DNA of 61,867 nucleotides from Branchiostoma floridae (lineage: Eukaryota; Chordata; Leptocardii; Amphioxiformes; Branchiostomatidae). The first letter of the stretch is position 1, and every line of letters starts with the position of its first letter. The translations under genes and the position numbers were made by a program. The notes beneath the pieces are model-generated. The model ran no database searches and was not told where the DNA came from. It saw nothing but the letters and a program-made list of their open reading frames with translations. The DNA lies in contig NW_023365730.1 in assembly GCF_000003815.2 (NCBI RefSeq), positions 563,124-624,990 of the forward strand, in the 5' to 3' direction. This document shows positions 26,345-37,925 of this stretch, in pieces.

Positions 26345-26991
26345 CTGCGGAAAAGAGATACAATTCACGGTTAGCGGGAACCTTAAGGGAGAGTGAAAGG
26401 CGTGAAATGTACTTATGTTAACCCTTGTGGTGCTGGCAAATTTTTACTATACATTTTCCCAATTCTGGGCGTATTAGACCCTTTGGAAAGTAGGGGTACT
26501 GTTTCACTATATTACATTTTTTGAAAGGTAGAGACCTTTGTAATGATGTATAAATTTATAGGGTTATTTGGAAGGAAAGTGAAAAAAGTAGCATAGTGAA
26601 GACAGTACCAACATATGGTGGGCGCAGCACCACAAGGTTTAAAGAGTTGTAATCGGAAAATTGACTGGTCATGGCAACAGTAAGTCTTCGTTGATGTGCA
26701 GTGTATGAATAAAGTTCATTGTCATTAAGGAATTCCCTGCAGCCAAATAGAGATCCAAAAGGCATATAAGCAGCAGCAAAAACGTTATCATATGTTATCT
26801 TTCAACACAGATGGTTTATATGCTAATCACTAAGATATATTTACTCGTGATCTATATGAAAAGCGATGGTTGTCTGTGAAGCTACGGGCTTTCTTCGATC
26901 TGATTCTGAGTGAGCGATAAAAATGTGTCATCAATGTAGGAGATCAGCAGAAAATCTAGATGGCCAGCTTGCAAACATCTACAAAAAAACA

Positions 26992-27167
26992 AACAGGTAA
27001 ATGTAAGGCCGTAGAAACAGGGATGGGTCAAGCGTACCTCCCAATCGACATCATGTACCCATTTACACCAGGGTCTTTCACATGAACACAACATTTAACG
27101 AGGAATCGGACCTTGGACCACCCCCGATCCCGTGTCTGCTAGCACAGCCACTCAACCACAGACGCCC
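26992..27167 (-). mobile_element. tRNA-derived SINE
   Basis: On the minus strand the head GGGCGTCTGTGGTTGAGTGG has a tRNA A box, and AAGGTCCGATTCCTCG a B box. A body with ACCCTGGTGTAAATGGGTAC and a terminal T-rich end follow. The head resembles a class II (Leu/Ser-like) tRNA. Confidence 0.72.
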
Positions 27168-27844
27168 AGTCAAAGATGCCCAACAACCTGACCAAACGCA
27201 TTCTCCATGATGATACGAGAATCAATTGTTTCTGTAGAACTTATCCGAATAAAATTCAGAAATCTCTGATTCTTTGCTGATCAAATGGACTCGAATCTGG
27301 TTGAAGAACGTCACAACATTTGATCAATGTTACTTTACCAATGACAGTATAGTAAGTAACGATGCAACAAGGACATAAAGTTTGTGCTCCTCCCATGAGT
27401 TAAGACCCTTTCCAAGAGCAGTTACTGTGAAAAATACGTCACATGTGAAGTGGTCTGCAGACTAGACAGTTTCTCATAAGTAATGTCAACATGTCTGGAT
27501 TTGTACACTTGTACCAGTTTTCAGAGTGGTTCATTTGTCACTAGCTTTGACATGTATGGTATTTCACGATCTATACATGACTCCTCCGGGTCCGTAATTG
27601 TAGATGAAACATTGGCTAATATGTGCCAAGCAAAGCTGGGAGAGTGCTCTTATAATACAGTCCAACACTTGAACCTCTCGAAAAATACCTCAGGGATTTC
27701 AAGATGTACTCATTTCATGTGGAGTACTCAATTTTCAACGCGTAAATGCTCATCTTGTGCTTGCGCGAACACTTTTAGTTATAGTTGAAGTATATAAAAG
27801 GCACTTGCACTTGGCCACGTGAAATCAACCTATTCTGTGTAATT

Positions 27845-29610
27845 CACGTGTTCCTCTCTGTTTAATGTGAAGGATAAAGAACTTCGGAAAATTGATGCAT
27901 GTCCAGTACCTTTGGTTAGAGCACGAGACACCATTAGCAGGGCACGGTAGTATGCGCGTCATTATCTCACATGTTCTTTCTGCCTGCGTTTGAGTAAGAG
28001 GTGACGTATTAGAATTAAAGTACACGACTTGTGGTATATACCTTGTGGTCTGTAACTTTACAAGCACCATGGACAGGCATTGTAAAAGACACGTGCGCAC
28101 GTGCACATGTCATCGCTGATTTCTATGTTCACGTGTTCTTTCTGCCTGAGCTTGAGTAAGTGCTGACATATTGAAAAGTGCATGGCTCGTGCTCAGTACT
28201 TGTAACTTTAAAAGCATCATGGACAGGCATTGTAAAAAAAAACGACATTACTTCTGTGCACACATGTTCTTGCTGTCTGTTTTCATTTACATGTAAGTGA
28301 GAACTGACGTATTGAAAGTACACGGCTCGTGGTCTGTACCTGTGCCTTTAAAAGCACCGTCGACAGGCATTGTAAAAGACACGTGTGCACCTGTCACCAC
28401 TGATTTCAAGGTCAACATGCCCGGCATGTCACATGACCTTTCTGTTTGAACTTCAGAGTTGACGCGAGTAAAAGAAGTTTTAGACGTGTGATCCATCACT
28501 CAGTGTAACACGATCATGGCCAAGGAATTTCTAAAAGGGACATGATTTTGTGTTGAGGTTTTCCTTGAATTTCAGATTGGCTTCAAACCTAGCGTTAACG
28601 TGTTCAGAAACTTTCAAAATGGGAACATGTCACGATGGAATTTTGTGACAAATTGTGTTCACGTGTTACTTTCTGCTACATGCTAGGCAAGTTAAAAGTC
28701 TCTAAGGTTCGTGGTATGTATGATCACATGGTCAGGAACTTTCACAAAGGTACACGAGGAAATTTCTTGATAGATTTTTGAGTTCACATGTTCTTGTATG
28801 CTCGGGTTCACACGGTTTAACCTTACTAGGTACGGCAGCATGACCTGGAGACAATTGTAAAAATCACGTGCGCACGTGGCATCATTAACTATTGTGGTCA
28901 CGTTTCCCCTTAAGCTTCTGCTTTGTTGCAAAGCTGAAGAATTTAAAATTTCAGGACTCGTGTCCTGAGTCGGACCACCGCGGCCTCTAAGACTGCACGT
29001 GTGATCGATCATGATATCATCAAATTCGTCACATGTATCATCAAATCCTGTGCTCACGTTTCTCCTTAAGCTTCTGCGTTGTTGCAGAACTGAAGATTTT
29101 AAAATTTTAGTACCCTTGTCCTGAGTCGGGCCACCATGTCCACGCACTTCTAGAACTACACGTGGGCACAAGGTTTAATCAAATTCTGTGTTCACGTTTC
29201 CCCCTTCTAGTTTCTTCAGTTTCAAGAATTTAAAATTTCAGGACTTGTGTTTGAATCCTGGGTCGGGCCACCATGACCACGCACTTCTAGAACTGCACGT
29301 GTGCTCGATGTTTTTTTTTTTAATTTTATTTATTCAACATCAAAGTACAGAACAGGACAGAGAGGTAATACACTCTAGCAGAACGCTAATATTCACATCA
29401 CCTTTCAAAAAAAGATAACTGACAAGAACAAATAAATCACAATATCAAAACAAACAGTTCACAGCTATTTACATATAAGTCAGGTTACAAGGTAGTTGAA
29501 AAAACGTTTCGTATGTACAATGTATAACTGGGTTAACTGTAAGATACTGCAGTTTGTGCTCGATTGTGACATCATCAAATCCTTCACGTGTTCCGCACTG
29601 CTTAGGATAA
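27845..29610. repeat. CACGTG-rich degenerate tandem array (130-165 bp units)
   Basis: About ten diverged units. Left half: TTCACGTGTTCTTTCTGCCT, then CATGGACAGGCATTGTAAAA and GACACGTGCGCACGTG. Right half: CACGTTTCYCCTTAAGCTTC, GTCCTGAGTCGG, CCACC, CTGCACGTG. Interrupted by a retroposon at 29310-29554. It generates a 159-codon spurious frame on the minus strand. Confidence 0.85.
29310..29554 (-). mobile_element. Poly(A) retroposon with 10-bp target duplication
   Basis: The 245-base insert is flanked by the identical decamer TGTGCTCGAT (29300-29309, 29555-29564). On the minus strand it ends with AATAAATAAAATT and a poly(A) tail, so it is a 5'-truncated retrocopy of a polyadenylated RNA: either a LINE 3' end or a processed mRNA 3' UTR. 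Confidence 0.9.
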
Positions 29611-30439
29611 GCACCACCAAATCGAAAAGTAGGGAGCAATTTCAAACCCCTCGTTTCAGTAATACCGCTAAGACTATCCCATCTTGTGGGCTGCTATCTT
29701 ATTCTGTTTCACTGAAATTTTTATGAAAATATCGATCTTATTCAACGGATAATAGCTGGTGAGTTCCTCTTAGAGTTAACGTTTTACCACCAGTCAATCT
29801 ATATGTCTGCAAGACAATAAGGGGACCAAACGAACCCGTTGTCGGTATAAAGCAGCATTTGTGACTCGAATACCTACTTTCTCTACAAGAACCCATTTTT
29901 GCCACTTCCGCGGAAACAAAGCATCCTTAGCTTTTTTCCTCCATAATCCTTTAATAGGAGGAAGTTCCACGCTAAGAGCTTCTTTCCTAGAACTAAATCG
30001 ATATGGAATAAGTTTCCACGGACTTGCTTCCCCATGGGGTAAAATCTGAAACTGTTACAGTATAAGTTAAGTGTTAACAGACATCTTTTTTCACAATGCA
30101 GTACTGTAACCCAAAACGCTTGAGTGGCTCCATGAGCCTTGCTTTGCGGTGAATTCTAAGTTTTAAAAAAACGGACTCGTTGTCTGTAAAGCAGACAGAA
30201 GGGACTAAAATTATGATTAGGAAATTTAAAGTAGTTTTAATAGTGGACACAAAAAAAGCTTCATTTCTCTGATTTTAATCTTTTTTAACCAAATCTTTCG
30301 CCTGTCGTCTGTTTCAAATATCAAATTGATTCAGGCTGTTTTAGAAAAGTTTTAGAAAAAGAAACTTTTCTCAAACGCACTTTTAACAGCATGTACGAGC
30401 AGAAGCCCCGCCAGGAAGTTGTATTGAATGTTGATCAGG
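29611..30439. other. No gene recognised
   Basis: Short frames only; no splice-supported exon. Confidence 0.4.
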
Positions 30440-30733
30440 ATAACGAGAGTTAAAAAAGTTAAAGTTTGCCCATACATCTAAGATGCGTAGGGTGGCGCCC
30501 GTCTCCACTTCGAAGCCCGTGGGCCACACATTTGTGCAAGTCACTACAGCAGGGGGCTGGTCCGCTGGTAGTGATGTGTGTTTAACTTCCATACTCTTCC
30601 TCATTAGTGCTGAGTGCTAAGCAGAGAAAGCAGCATGTACCATTTTTAGAGTCTTTGGTATGACTCAGCCGGGCATTGAACTCACGACCTACCGTATGCA
30701 AGGCGAACATTCTACCCACTCGGCCATTGCACC
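30440..30733 (-). mobile_element. tRNA-derived SINE, near full length
   Basis: Minus-strand head GGTGCAATGGCCGAGTGGGT (A box) and GGTCGTGAGTTCAATGCCC (B box), then a body through CTTAGCACTCAGCACTAATG, AAGAGTATGGAAG and GGCGCCACCCTACGC. The 73-codon frame here is a chance product of the SINE. Confidence 0.82.
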
Positions 30734-30749
30734 GGTTTATACCGAAAAG

Positions 30750-32040
30750 AAAGGCTATTCAGAAATGATTGCCTGACGTTGAAGCATGTAGCAGCTGAAG
30801 TGTCCCTACATCACAAAGAAGCACTCCATTTGGGTTTTTTACTGAGAACATCACAGTGAGGATATTTTTGCAAAGGTCTTTATTTCAATGGCCACGATGG
30901 ACAAAGTTGGCTGTTAAAGGCTATTCAGAAGTCTGCTCCGTGCAATACAGCGTGTAGTACACCATATAAAGGAACCAGGAATGGTGCTTCTCACAAAGAA
31001 GCACCCAATTTGGATTTTTAGCTGAGAACATCAAACTGAGAATGATTCTTACAGCCTTGATATTACAATGGCCAAGACGAAGAAAAATGACTAAAGTCTA
31101 TTCAGAAGCCTGCTCCAGACATTACAGCATGTAGTACACTATATAAAGGAACCGGGAATTGTGTTCAACACAAAAAAGCGCCCCATTAGTATTTCCAGTT
31201 GAGAAAATCACAATGTTGGTATTTCAAAAGTCTTTATTTCAATGGCCACGATGGACAAAGATGGCTGTTAAAGGCTATTCAGAAGTCTGCTACGTACATT
31301 ACAGCGTGTAGTACACCATATAAAGGAACCAGGAATTGTGTTCAACGCAAAAAAGCGCCCCATTAGCATTTCCAGTGGAGAAAATCACAATGTTGATATT
31401 TCAAAAGTCTTTGTTTCAATGGCCACGAGGGACAAAGATGGCTGTTAAAGTCTATTCAGAAGTCTGCTCCGTACATTACAGCGTGTAGTACACCATATAA
31501 AGGAACCAGGAATTGTATTCAACGCATAGAAGCACCCCATTTTCATTTATTTTCTAGTTGACAACATCACGATGAGGATATTTCTGCAAAGGTCTTTATT
31601 TCAATGGCCACGATGGACAAGGATGACTGTTAAAGGCTATTCAGAACATAACACCATACTAACAAAGAACCAGTAATTGTGCTTCTCACAAAGAAGCGCA
31701 CCCAATTAGGATTTTTAGCTGAGAACATCAAACTGAGAATGATTCTTACGGCCTTGATATTACAATGGTCAAGAAGAAGAAATATATCTAAAGTCTATTC
31801 AGAGGTCTGCTCCGTACATTACAGCATGTAGTACACCATATAAAGGAACCAGGAATTTTGTTCAACGCAAAAAAGCGCCCCATTAGCATTTCCAGTTGAG
31901 AAAATCACAATGTTGATATTTCAAACGTCTTTATTTCAATGGCCACGATGGACAAAGATGGCTGTTAAAGGCTATTCAGAAGTCTGCTACGTACATTACA
32001 GCGTGTAGTACACCATATAAAGGAACCAGGAATTGTGTTC
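30750..32040. repeat. Satellite of about 178-bp monomers with higher-order pattern
   Basis: Seven-plus monomers anchored by GGCTATTCAGAAGTCTGCTC and GTAGTACACCATATAAAGGA at 30755, 30921, 31099, 31274, 31452, 31635, 31794 and 31972. Three monomer types occur in the order A-B-C-C-A-B-C, so types repeat every four monomers, about 700 bp. Confidence 0.93.
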
Positions 32041-32195
32041 AATGTACTTGAGAACATCCCAATATGGACGCCTGTAAGATATTTGAAGTCTATGATTCAT
32101 TTGACGGTAATGGCCAATTATGTTCCTCTCATTTTAGTGGAGAACATCACAATAAGATATTTGAGGTCTATGGTTCACTCCACGGTAATGGTCAA
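32041..32195. repeat. Two diverged satellite-related units
   Basis: GAGAACATCCCAATATGG and GAGAACATCACAATAAGATA each lead to GATATTTGARGTCTATG and ACGGTAATGG. They resemble the central part of the adjacent satellite monomer. Confidence 0.7.
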
Positions 32196-32607
32196 TTATC
32201 CAGCTGTTCCCCGTCTTCCCAACGGTCCAACTTGAACATGCGCCTGTGAAGGCAAATTCCCCATGTCGCTGAAGGAGAATTTCCATTTCCATTTACCATT
32301 TGTATGATTCGGTTTGCATTGTGGTAAAGACGTATCTAGGTCACGATGTGACTTATGCAACTACTGGTGGTTTTCGATTGTCCATGAGTAAAGTTGAATG
32401 ACCCCCCCCCTCGAATATACGTTTGTAGTGTGCGTCAGTACAAAACTAGAGAAGTCCGTAAATTTTGCTGATGAAACTGTCAGTTTTCGTTATATGGAGC
32501 TTTTACATTGATAAAGCCTTTGCGTTGCGCAACCATATATTATACAAAATTGTAGTGTTGTAACAAAAATTATAGATTCTTCATATCCTTATAAATATCC
32601 TTTCTGA

Positions 32608-32915
32608 GTGTGTAAACGTAAAAGATATCAGATCTATAGACATCTTGTGGCAGGGCACAACTTTTCTAACATAAGCAAAGAGTGCTTTTCTCAACCAGCA
32701 AAAACTTGCACAAAGGCGTGCCCTACTTTAGATTTAGTTCCCATTTGCGTGAAGAACTATTCTCAATCAGCACTGGATCATCGACAAAACTGCACTGTAC
32801 TTTTGACCCCGTTGATGAAGCATGTAGCTTGCCAGATTGCCCGGAAAAGGCCGACCCTTACTTCTTGAATGGCGCCGGCTGCTTTCCGATGAAATATTTA
32901 GCAAAAGAGCTTTAA
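32608..32915 (+). other. Cysteine-rich coding-like segment, frame-shifted
   Basis: Two overlapping frames give cysteine-rich peptides: one has ECFSQPAKTCTKAC and VPICVKNYSQSALDH, the other, one base off, LHCTFDPVDEACSLPDCPE and NGAGC to a stop at 32915. This could be a decayed secreted-domain exon with a frameshift, or chance. No clear splice sites; I do not assign a family. Confidence 0.25.
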
Positions 32916-33865
32916 ATACGTCCACAAGTCATTACGTCTGTTAATAGATGTTGTTGCAATCAAAGATTGTTGATTGCTGTATTTAGGTCTCAATCTGAAT
33001 GGCTCTCTACAAGTGCTTACTTCAAATATTCCATTTGTGATCATGTTTTACAATGGCACTTTACAGAGGTACATGTTTTTTCTATCAGGTCTGGATGAAA
33101 AACACAGCAATTTCAGCAAGCCAGTCCATCTGTAGCCGCACATGTAGTACTGTGAGTTTTTGGCAATGATCTTTCACAATGCCATGTATGCGGGCCCTTT
33201 GGCGTAGAATGTTTTGAACCTTGTCGGGAGGTTTCAAGGAAGTTAGCTCTTTTTTCATCATCTTCACGACATGTTCCTTTGCCAATTTTTGATATAGAAT
33301 TGCTCAGCCGATTACATAAAAGTTTTTGATAGCTACTATACTCTGATACATCAGATGTTCGACAATATTTGAGCTATTAGGTTTACGGACCTTTACTATC
33401 AAATGCAATCAACATTTAATCCTATATAGTCGACCGGATTACCTGAAATAACACTAATCTGGAATCGATGGGATGTAGCAGTAAAATGTAATGGCAGCAA
33501 ATGTATCTGTTTTTGCACTGTTAATTATTGATTAAAGATTTCCCTGTATGCTATAGGATATGGACACTTAGCGGGTTAGCTATACATGAAAGCATTGGTT
33601 TTTATTTATTTATTTATTAATAATTCTTATGCTAAGTTTTTTTTTGTGACAGGTGAACACGCCGAGTAAGATAAGGTAAGAAAAGAGAATTTATAGTAAG
33701 CTAATGATTTTGAGCGATAATTCCGGACAGGTAAATTAGCCGGCTTATAAACCGGAGAGTGACTTTGTTAATCATGGACCCCTTAACGGTAATCGTCCCA
33801 TTGGAACAATTCATTACGCACGTTAAAGTTTCAAGGTAATACGCGTTTTACCGATCAATAAAGAT
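32916..33865. other. No gene recognised
   Basis: Intron 1 of the CART-like gene; a TTTA run sits near 33600. Confidence 0.4.
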
Positions 33866-34074
33866 ACTGTAAGTGCGGAAATGTTCGCGGTGGATTTGTG
33901 TTCGCGGTTTTCGCGTGGCCATTTCACTGCGAATTTAAAACCACCGCGAACATTTTTCCATAACAGTAAGAGACTACTGTGCATGGTGCTACCGCGAATT
34001 TAAAACCACTGCGAAAAGTCCTTTTTCCCGCTACCTTGAAATTAAATCCCCGCGAACTTAAATGCATTTACAGT
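33866..34074. mobile_element. MITE with GTTCGCGG ends
   Basis: Left ACTGTAAGTGCGGAAATG then TTCGCGG; right CCGCGAACTTAAATGCATTT then ACAGT. Inner copies of ACCGCGAA and GCGAATTTAAAACCACYGCG add further inverted repeats. TA-type flanks are possible. Confidence 0.85.
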
Positions 34075-34099
34075 GTTCTCATTCTTTGGGGATTCAAGA

Positions 34100-34910
34100 A
34101 CGTAAACAAAGGGTCATAAAGGTCCTCGGTAACTAGGTTCTATGGCATCGTTGAATTGATTCGGTGGTGGTTCAAATATTCAGTGGAATGTTTCAGTTGT
34201 GTCCCTATTTCGGTGATTAAAAGGATAGGTAATATATAATAGGTAAAATATAGTAACAATATTGGCTTAATTGTTCATCAGTGAGTAGAATTTACTGCTT
34301 GCTAGTGTTGTATTACTCTAATTCCAAAAGCTGTATCGTCTCCATGATAATGATTAAACCCAACAAAAGATGTGTTAAAAACTACATTGTGAACATGTAG
34401 TAATAAAGGTCTTCAATCATAAGATTCCATGGCATCGTCGAATTGATTCTGTGGTGGTTCGAATATTCAGCTTAATGCTTCAGTTGTGTTTTTCCTTCGG
34501 TGATAAGAAGACTTTGTGATATAAAACAATATTGGCTAGTGTTCATAAGTGAGTAGAATTTGTTGCTTGCTTCGTATTACTCCAATACAAAAGCTGCATC
34601 GTCTTCATGATAATGATTAAACCCAACAAAATCTGTGTTAAAAGCTTTGTCATTGTGAACATATAGCAATAAAGCTCCTCGATGACAAGATTCCATGACA
34701 TCGTTGAATTTATATGGTGGTGGTTCAAATATTTTCCTTTTTTTTAAATATTTACTTATGTCCTATAAATGAGTAGAATGGTAGATGTGCTATAGAAACA
34801 ATATTAGCTAGTGTTCATAAGTTAATGGGGTAGAATTTACTGTTTGCTACATATTGCTCCGATTTCAAAAGCTGTATGGTCTTAATGAGTATGATTAAAA
34901 GACAACAAAG
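34100..34910. repeat. Three-unit tandem array, about 265-287 bp
   Basis: Units anchored by TGGCATCGTTGAATTGATTC and GTGGTGGTTCAAATATT at about 34142, 34431 and 34697, with ATGATAATGATTAAACCCAA near their ends. Confidence 0.92.
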
Positions 34911-34967
34911 GGTTCGCGATGCCATAATTGTGTTTTTGCAGACCACTGCCTAATACTCTCCACGAGG

Positions 34968-35030
34968 GACGGGTTCGACCCTGGCCCTGATCCTCCGGAC
35001 CTGGGTTTTCTGTACCGATACCCACCCCTA
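34968..35030. mobile_element. hAT-type element, right-end fragment
   Basis: CTGATCCTCCGGACCTGG then TTTTCTGTACCGATACCCAC, ending CCCTA, matches the right ends of the elements at 18897 and 41490. The left part is missing. Confidence 0.75.
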
Positions 35031-35389
35031 CTCTCACGTAAAGACGCCTCAGTGTTGCGCGTGGGCGAGAGTTATGCACGCATAACCATCCATTGACCAC
35101 GAAGCATTAACTGGCCATTACAGCGCCGGATAAGGGGGCTTGACACTTGGCGTACGGCCGGCATTTATGAGATCCATCCCGTCCATATTGTCCTGTGGGT
35201 ACCGTAATGGTCACGTAACACCGATATTAAGCCGTGTGTTCTTACCACATAGTGCGTTTACTAAGGCCTTTACAGCAGACGGAGGCCGTTAGTGTCCAAA
35301 ATTGGGCATGTATGACATAAAATTTCAGTATATACTTTAGAAACATGATTAGAAAAACACAAAAACACACAAAACATATAAAACACTAA

Positions 35390-35538
35390 TTTCCAAGCAG
35401 ATCCTATGGTAATTTAAGATAGTATCGAAAGCTACCAGAGGAGTAAAGCAGGCCAAGAAGCTCCCATTCCTTTTGGCCAGCTGTACTCCTTAGCCAGCTT
35501 TGATACTACCTTATGCCACTGGTAAATCTGCCTGCGGA
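35390..35538. mobile_element. TTA-type MITE, copy 3 (diverged)
   Basis: TTTCCAAGCAGATCCTATGG at left, AAATCTGCCTGCGGA at right, flanked by TAA and TTA. The shared subterminal AAGATAGTATCGAAAGCTAC is intact. The most diverged of the four. Confidence 0.85.
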
Positions 35539-36198
35539 TTAACAAAATACACTTGTTTGTCAATGGAATTCTTTTAAAGTACAGATAGGAGTATTGGGCG
35601 CTCTATGGTAATGACCTCGGCAGAAAGGTTACAAGGATTGAGCCAATGGTACCATGACGAGCGCTCATGCGAACGCTCTCGTATGGGCCAGGTAAAACGA
35701 GATCGGTAGTTTACAGGAGTATTACAGGGTAGTTACAGAGATATGACTATATGAAATATTCGCGATAAAGCTATAAAGTATGTGCACAATGGAATATAAT
35801 AAATCAGGCCTTGCTTACGGGCAGATACATGAAACATAACCAGAAGATAAAAATTGTATGGAAGAATAAGACCCCTGGTTATTTAGACACATTTAGCGAA
35901 CAATGCACTAGAGGCAAAATATATTTCCCAGATTTTTATGATGAAAAGTGTGTGGGTGGTGAAATTGGCGCCAGCTATATTGTAGCCTGAACGATTTTTT
36001 ACTATGTATATACAGCACAAAAGGCAATTCGAGACCTTTATGATGATATCAATAGCTTAAGGTCTCTTAGAGTTGTCTGCAACAAGCCTTGAAATTTATT
36101 TATGCGAAAAAGAAGACAAATGAAAGAACTTGATTATGCAATACGACTACTACCCAAAAAAATTTGTGTATCCATCTTCAGGATACTTGTCAGGATTA

Positions 36199-36358
36199 GT
36201 CTCCAAGCAGATCCGACAGTGCCATAATACATGTATATCATCAAAGCTGGCCAAGGAGTCCCCAAAGGGAGTGAAACGGACACCCTCCGGTAGCTTAGCA
36301 CTCCTAGGCCGGCTTCACTCTTCTGCCAGCTTATACTACCGTAGGATCTGCTTGGAGA
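36199..36358. mobile_element. TTA-type MITE, copy 4
   Basis: GTCTCCAAGCAGATCCGACA to CGTAGGATCTGCTTGGAGA, with TTA on both sides. Very similar to copy 2 over its right half. Confidence 0.92.
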
Positions 36359-36574
36359 TTAGGCTTTGTGGCGGTCCATCTTTCTTTGTTTTGCAAAAAT
36401 GAATTATCGTTTAAGATATAATTGAAGCATTTCTAATTTTTCAGATACTAAAGAACATCACGGATTTAATATAACTGATTTAATCAGATTGTACTTCCAA
36501 GGGAACAAAAGTACGAATCAAAATCTGAATTCATTATGACTGAGTCATGCATACCTCCTATACGACAATGCCAT

Positions 36575-36789
36575 TAAAAAAATACGGGTCTTAGTGGCAA
36601 GTGGGCAGATTGACACACTGGTGCACCAAATCCGTAGGTGTTTTTGGCACCTTTAGACAGATTAGCCGCGAGGCTCGATGGGTGTCACCTCTCCGTCATG
36701 GGGGCAGGGGGGCACGGCGAGTATCGAACTCGGGATCACTGATTTCGATTCCAACGGTCTAGCCGTAATGCACCACACAGACAGACCCT
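36575..36789 (-). mobile_element. tRNA-derived SINE
   Basis: Minus-strand head TGTGTGGTGCATTACGGCTA (A box) and GATCCCGAGTTCGATACTCG (B box), body through GACACCCATCGAGCCTCGCG and CCACTTGCCACTAAGACCC, ending at a T-rich stretch. Confidence 0.75.
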
Positions 36790-37621
36790 GCCATAAGGAC
36801 TATGAAATCACACATTATGTCGCATCCTCATCCTCGTCATAGGCTTAAAATTGATTCCATAAAAGGTTAGCTGAAAGGGGCCCGTCAGTCTGAATGAAAA
36901 GCTGATTAAACGAGAAATCGGTACTTCAAAAGTCCTGCCTAGCGTCTCATCTTCGGCTTGTACGGGGAGATTAGAGACCCAGTTGGGGCGGCGTGGTTTC
37001 TCTCGCCAAGTTAAAAGAAGAAGAAATGACAGCAAGGCTCTTGGTTAAGGCGCTTTTTACAAAAAATAAAGATTGTCTTCATATTTTTGTCGGTATCTAG
37101 TTAGTGCAAAAGTCATATAGTAGTGTGTCTAGGATTTTTGCTCTGCAACAGAACAGGGTTTACCATAACAGCGAATTCATTGGTTTTCTATCAACACCAA
37201 TTCATCAAAAATGATCTGAAGAGGTATATTTTGACTAGCATTTTGTACATCTTTGCTTGGCATGAAAAAAAAATTATTTCATAACCTTATTTCTGTTTAG
37301 ATGTGTGACTTGGGTTTCAACCTTAATCGCAAAATCGGTGCTTCAAAAGTCCTGCCTAGCGTCTCATCTTCAGCTTGTACGGGGGGGAGAAGCGACCCAG
37401 TGGAGGTGGTGTGGTTTGTCTCGCCAAGTTAAAAGAAGAAGAAATGTCAGCAAGGCTCTTAAAGGGCTTTTTACAAAAATTAAAGATTTTTTCATATTTT
37501 TGTCGCGTCGGTATCTAGTTTGTAAAAACGTGTTGTGTAGTGTGGGTAGCCTTCTGCACTGTAACAGAACAGAGTTTACCATAACTGGTAAATAACTTCA
37601 TCTGGTTGGCAATTATTCATA

Positions 37622-37789
37622 TACCAGCAGAAGCCGTTTAATTGCACTCCCCATTTGCCAGTACATTTTGTGCAATTATCCGGATGGTGCAACAAAGCAT
37701 AGTTATTCAGCTGGACCACACTTCTGGATTTCGTGCAATTAACAGAAGTGTGCAGTTATCCGTTGTGCAATTAACTGGTTTCTACGGTA
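37622..37789. mobile_element. TA-type MITE, copy 2
   Basis: Left TACCAGCAGAAGCCGTTTAA then TTGCAC, right GTGCAATTAACTGGTTTCTA then CGGTA. Longer than copy 1 (20706) by an internal segment. Confidence 0.85.
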
Positions 37790-37795
37790 GTAAGT

Positions 37796-37925
37796 TTCTT
37801 TAGGTACAACCAGGGAGTACTTACTATAAGAGGCAGAAAGAAGTAGTTTCCAGTCATTCTACCCTGATGATGGTGTCCGATAGACATCGAAACGTTGGTA
37901 GTACTCCCTGGTTGTGCCTAAAGAA
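37796..37925 (+). ncRNA. Fold-back with hammerhead-like core (Penelope-type remnant?)
   Basis: A 26-base inverted repeat (37796-37821 / 37900-37925), fully paired with one G-U, encloses CTGATGA (37864-37870), a 6-bp stem GGTGTC/GACATC with a 5-nt loop, and GAAAC (37889-37893). This order is the conserved core of hammerhead ribozymes, known from Penelope-like retroelements. The stem I and NUH cleavage-site positions do not fold cleanly, and one extra T follows CTGATGA, so activity is doubtful. Confidence 0.5.

Noticed and set aside
28692-29171. 159-codon minus-strand frame, one of the longest in the window
   Set aside because: It spans tandem units of the CACGTG array, its internal peptide repeats simply mirror the DNA units, and it has no recognisable domain.
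30383-30604. 73-codon minus-strand frame with a plausible peptide
   Set aside because: Falls inside the body of a tRNA-derived SINE whose A and B boxes are clear.
30750-32040. Regular repeats that might be a CRISPR array
   Set aside because: Units are 178 bp with no short identical repeat and unique spacer pattern; this is a eukaryotic satellite.
36130-36402. 90-codon frame at 36.2 kb
   Set aside because: Lies across the TTA-type MITE and reads through its inverted arms.
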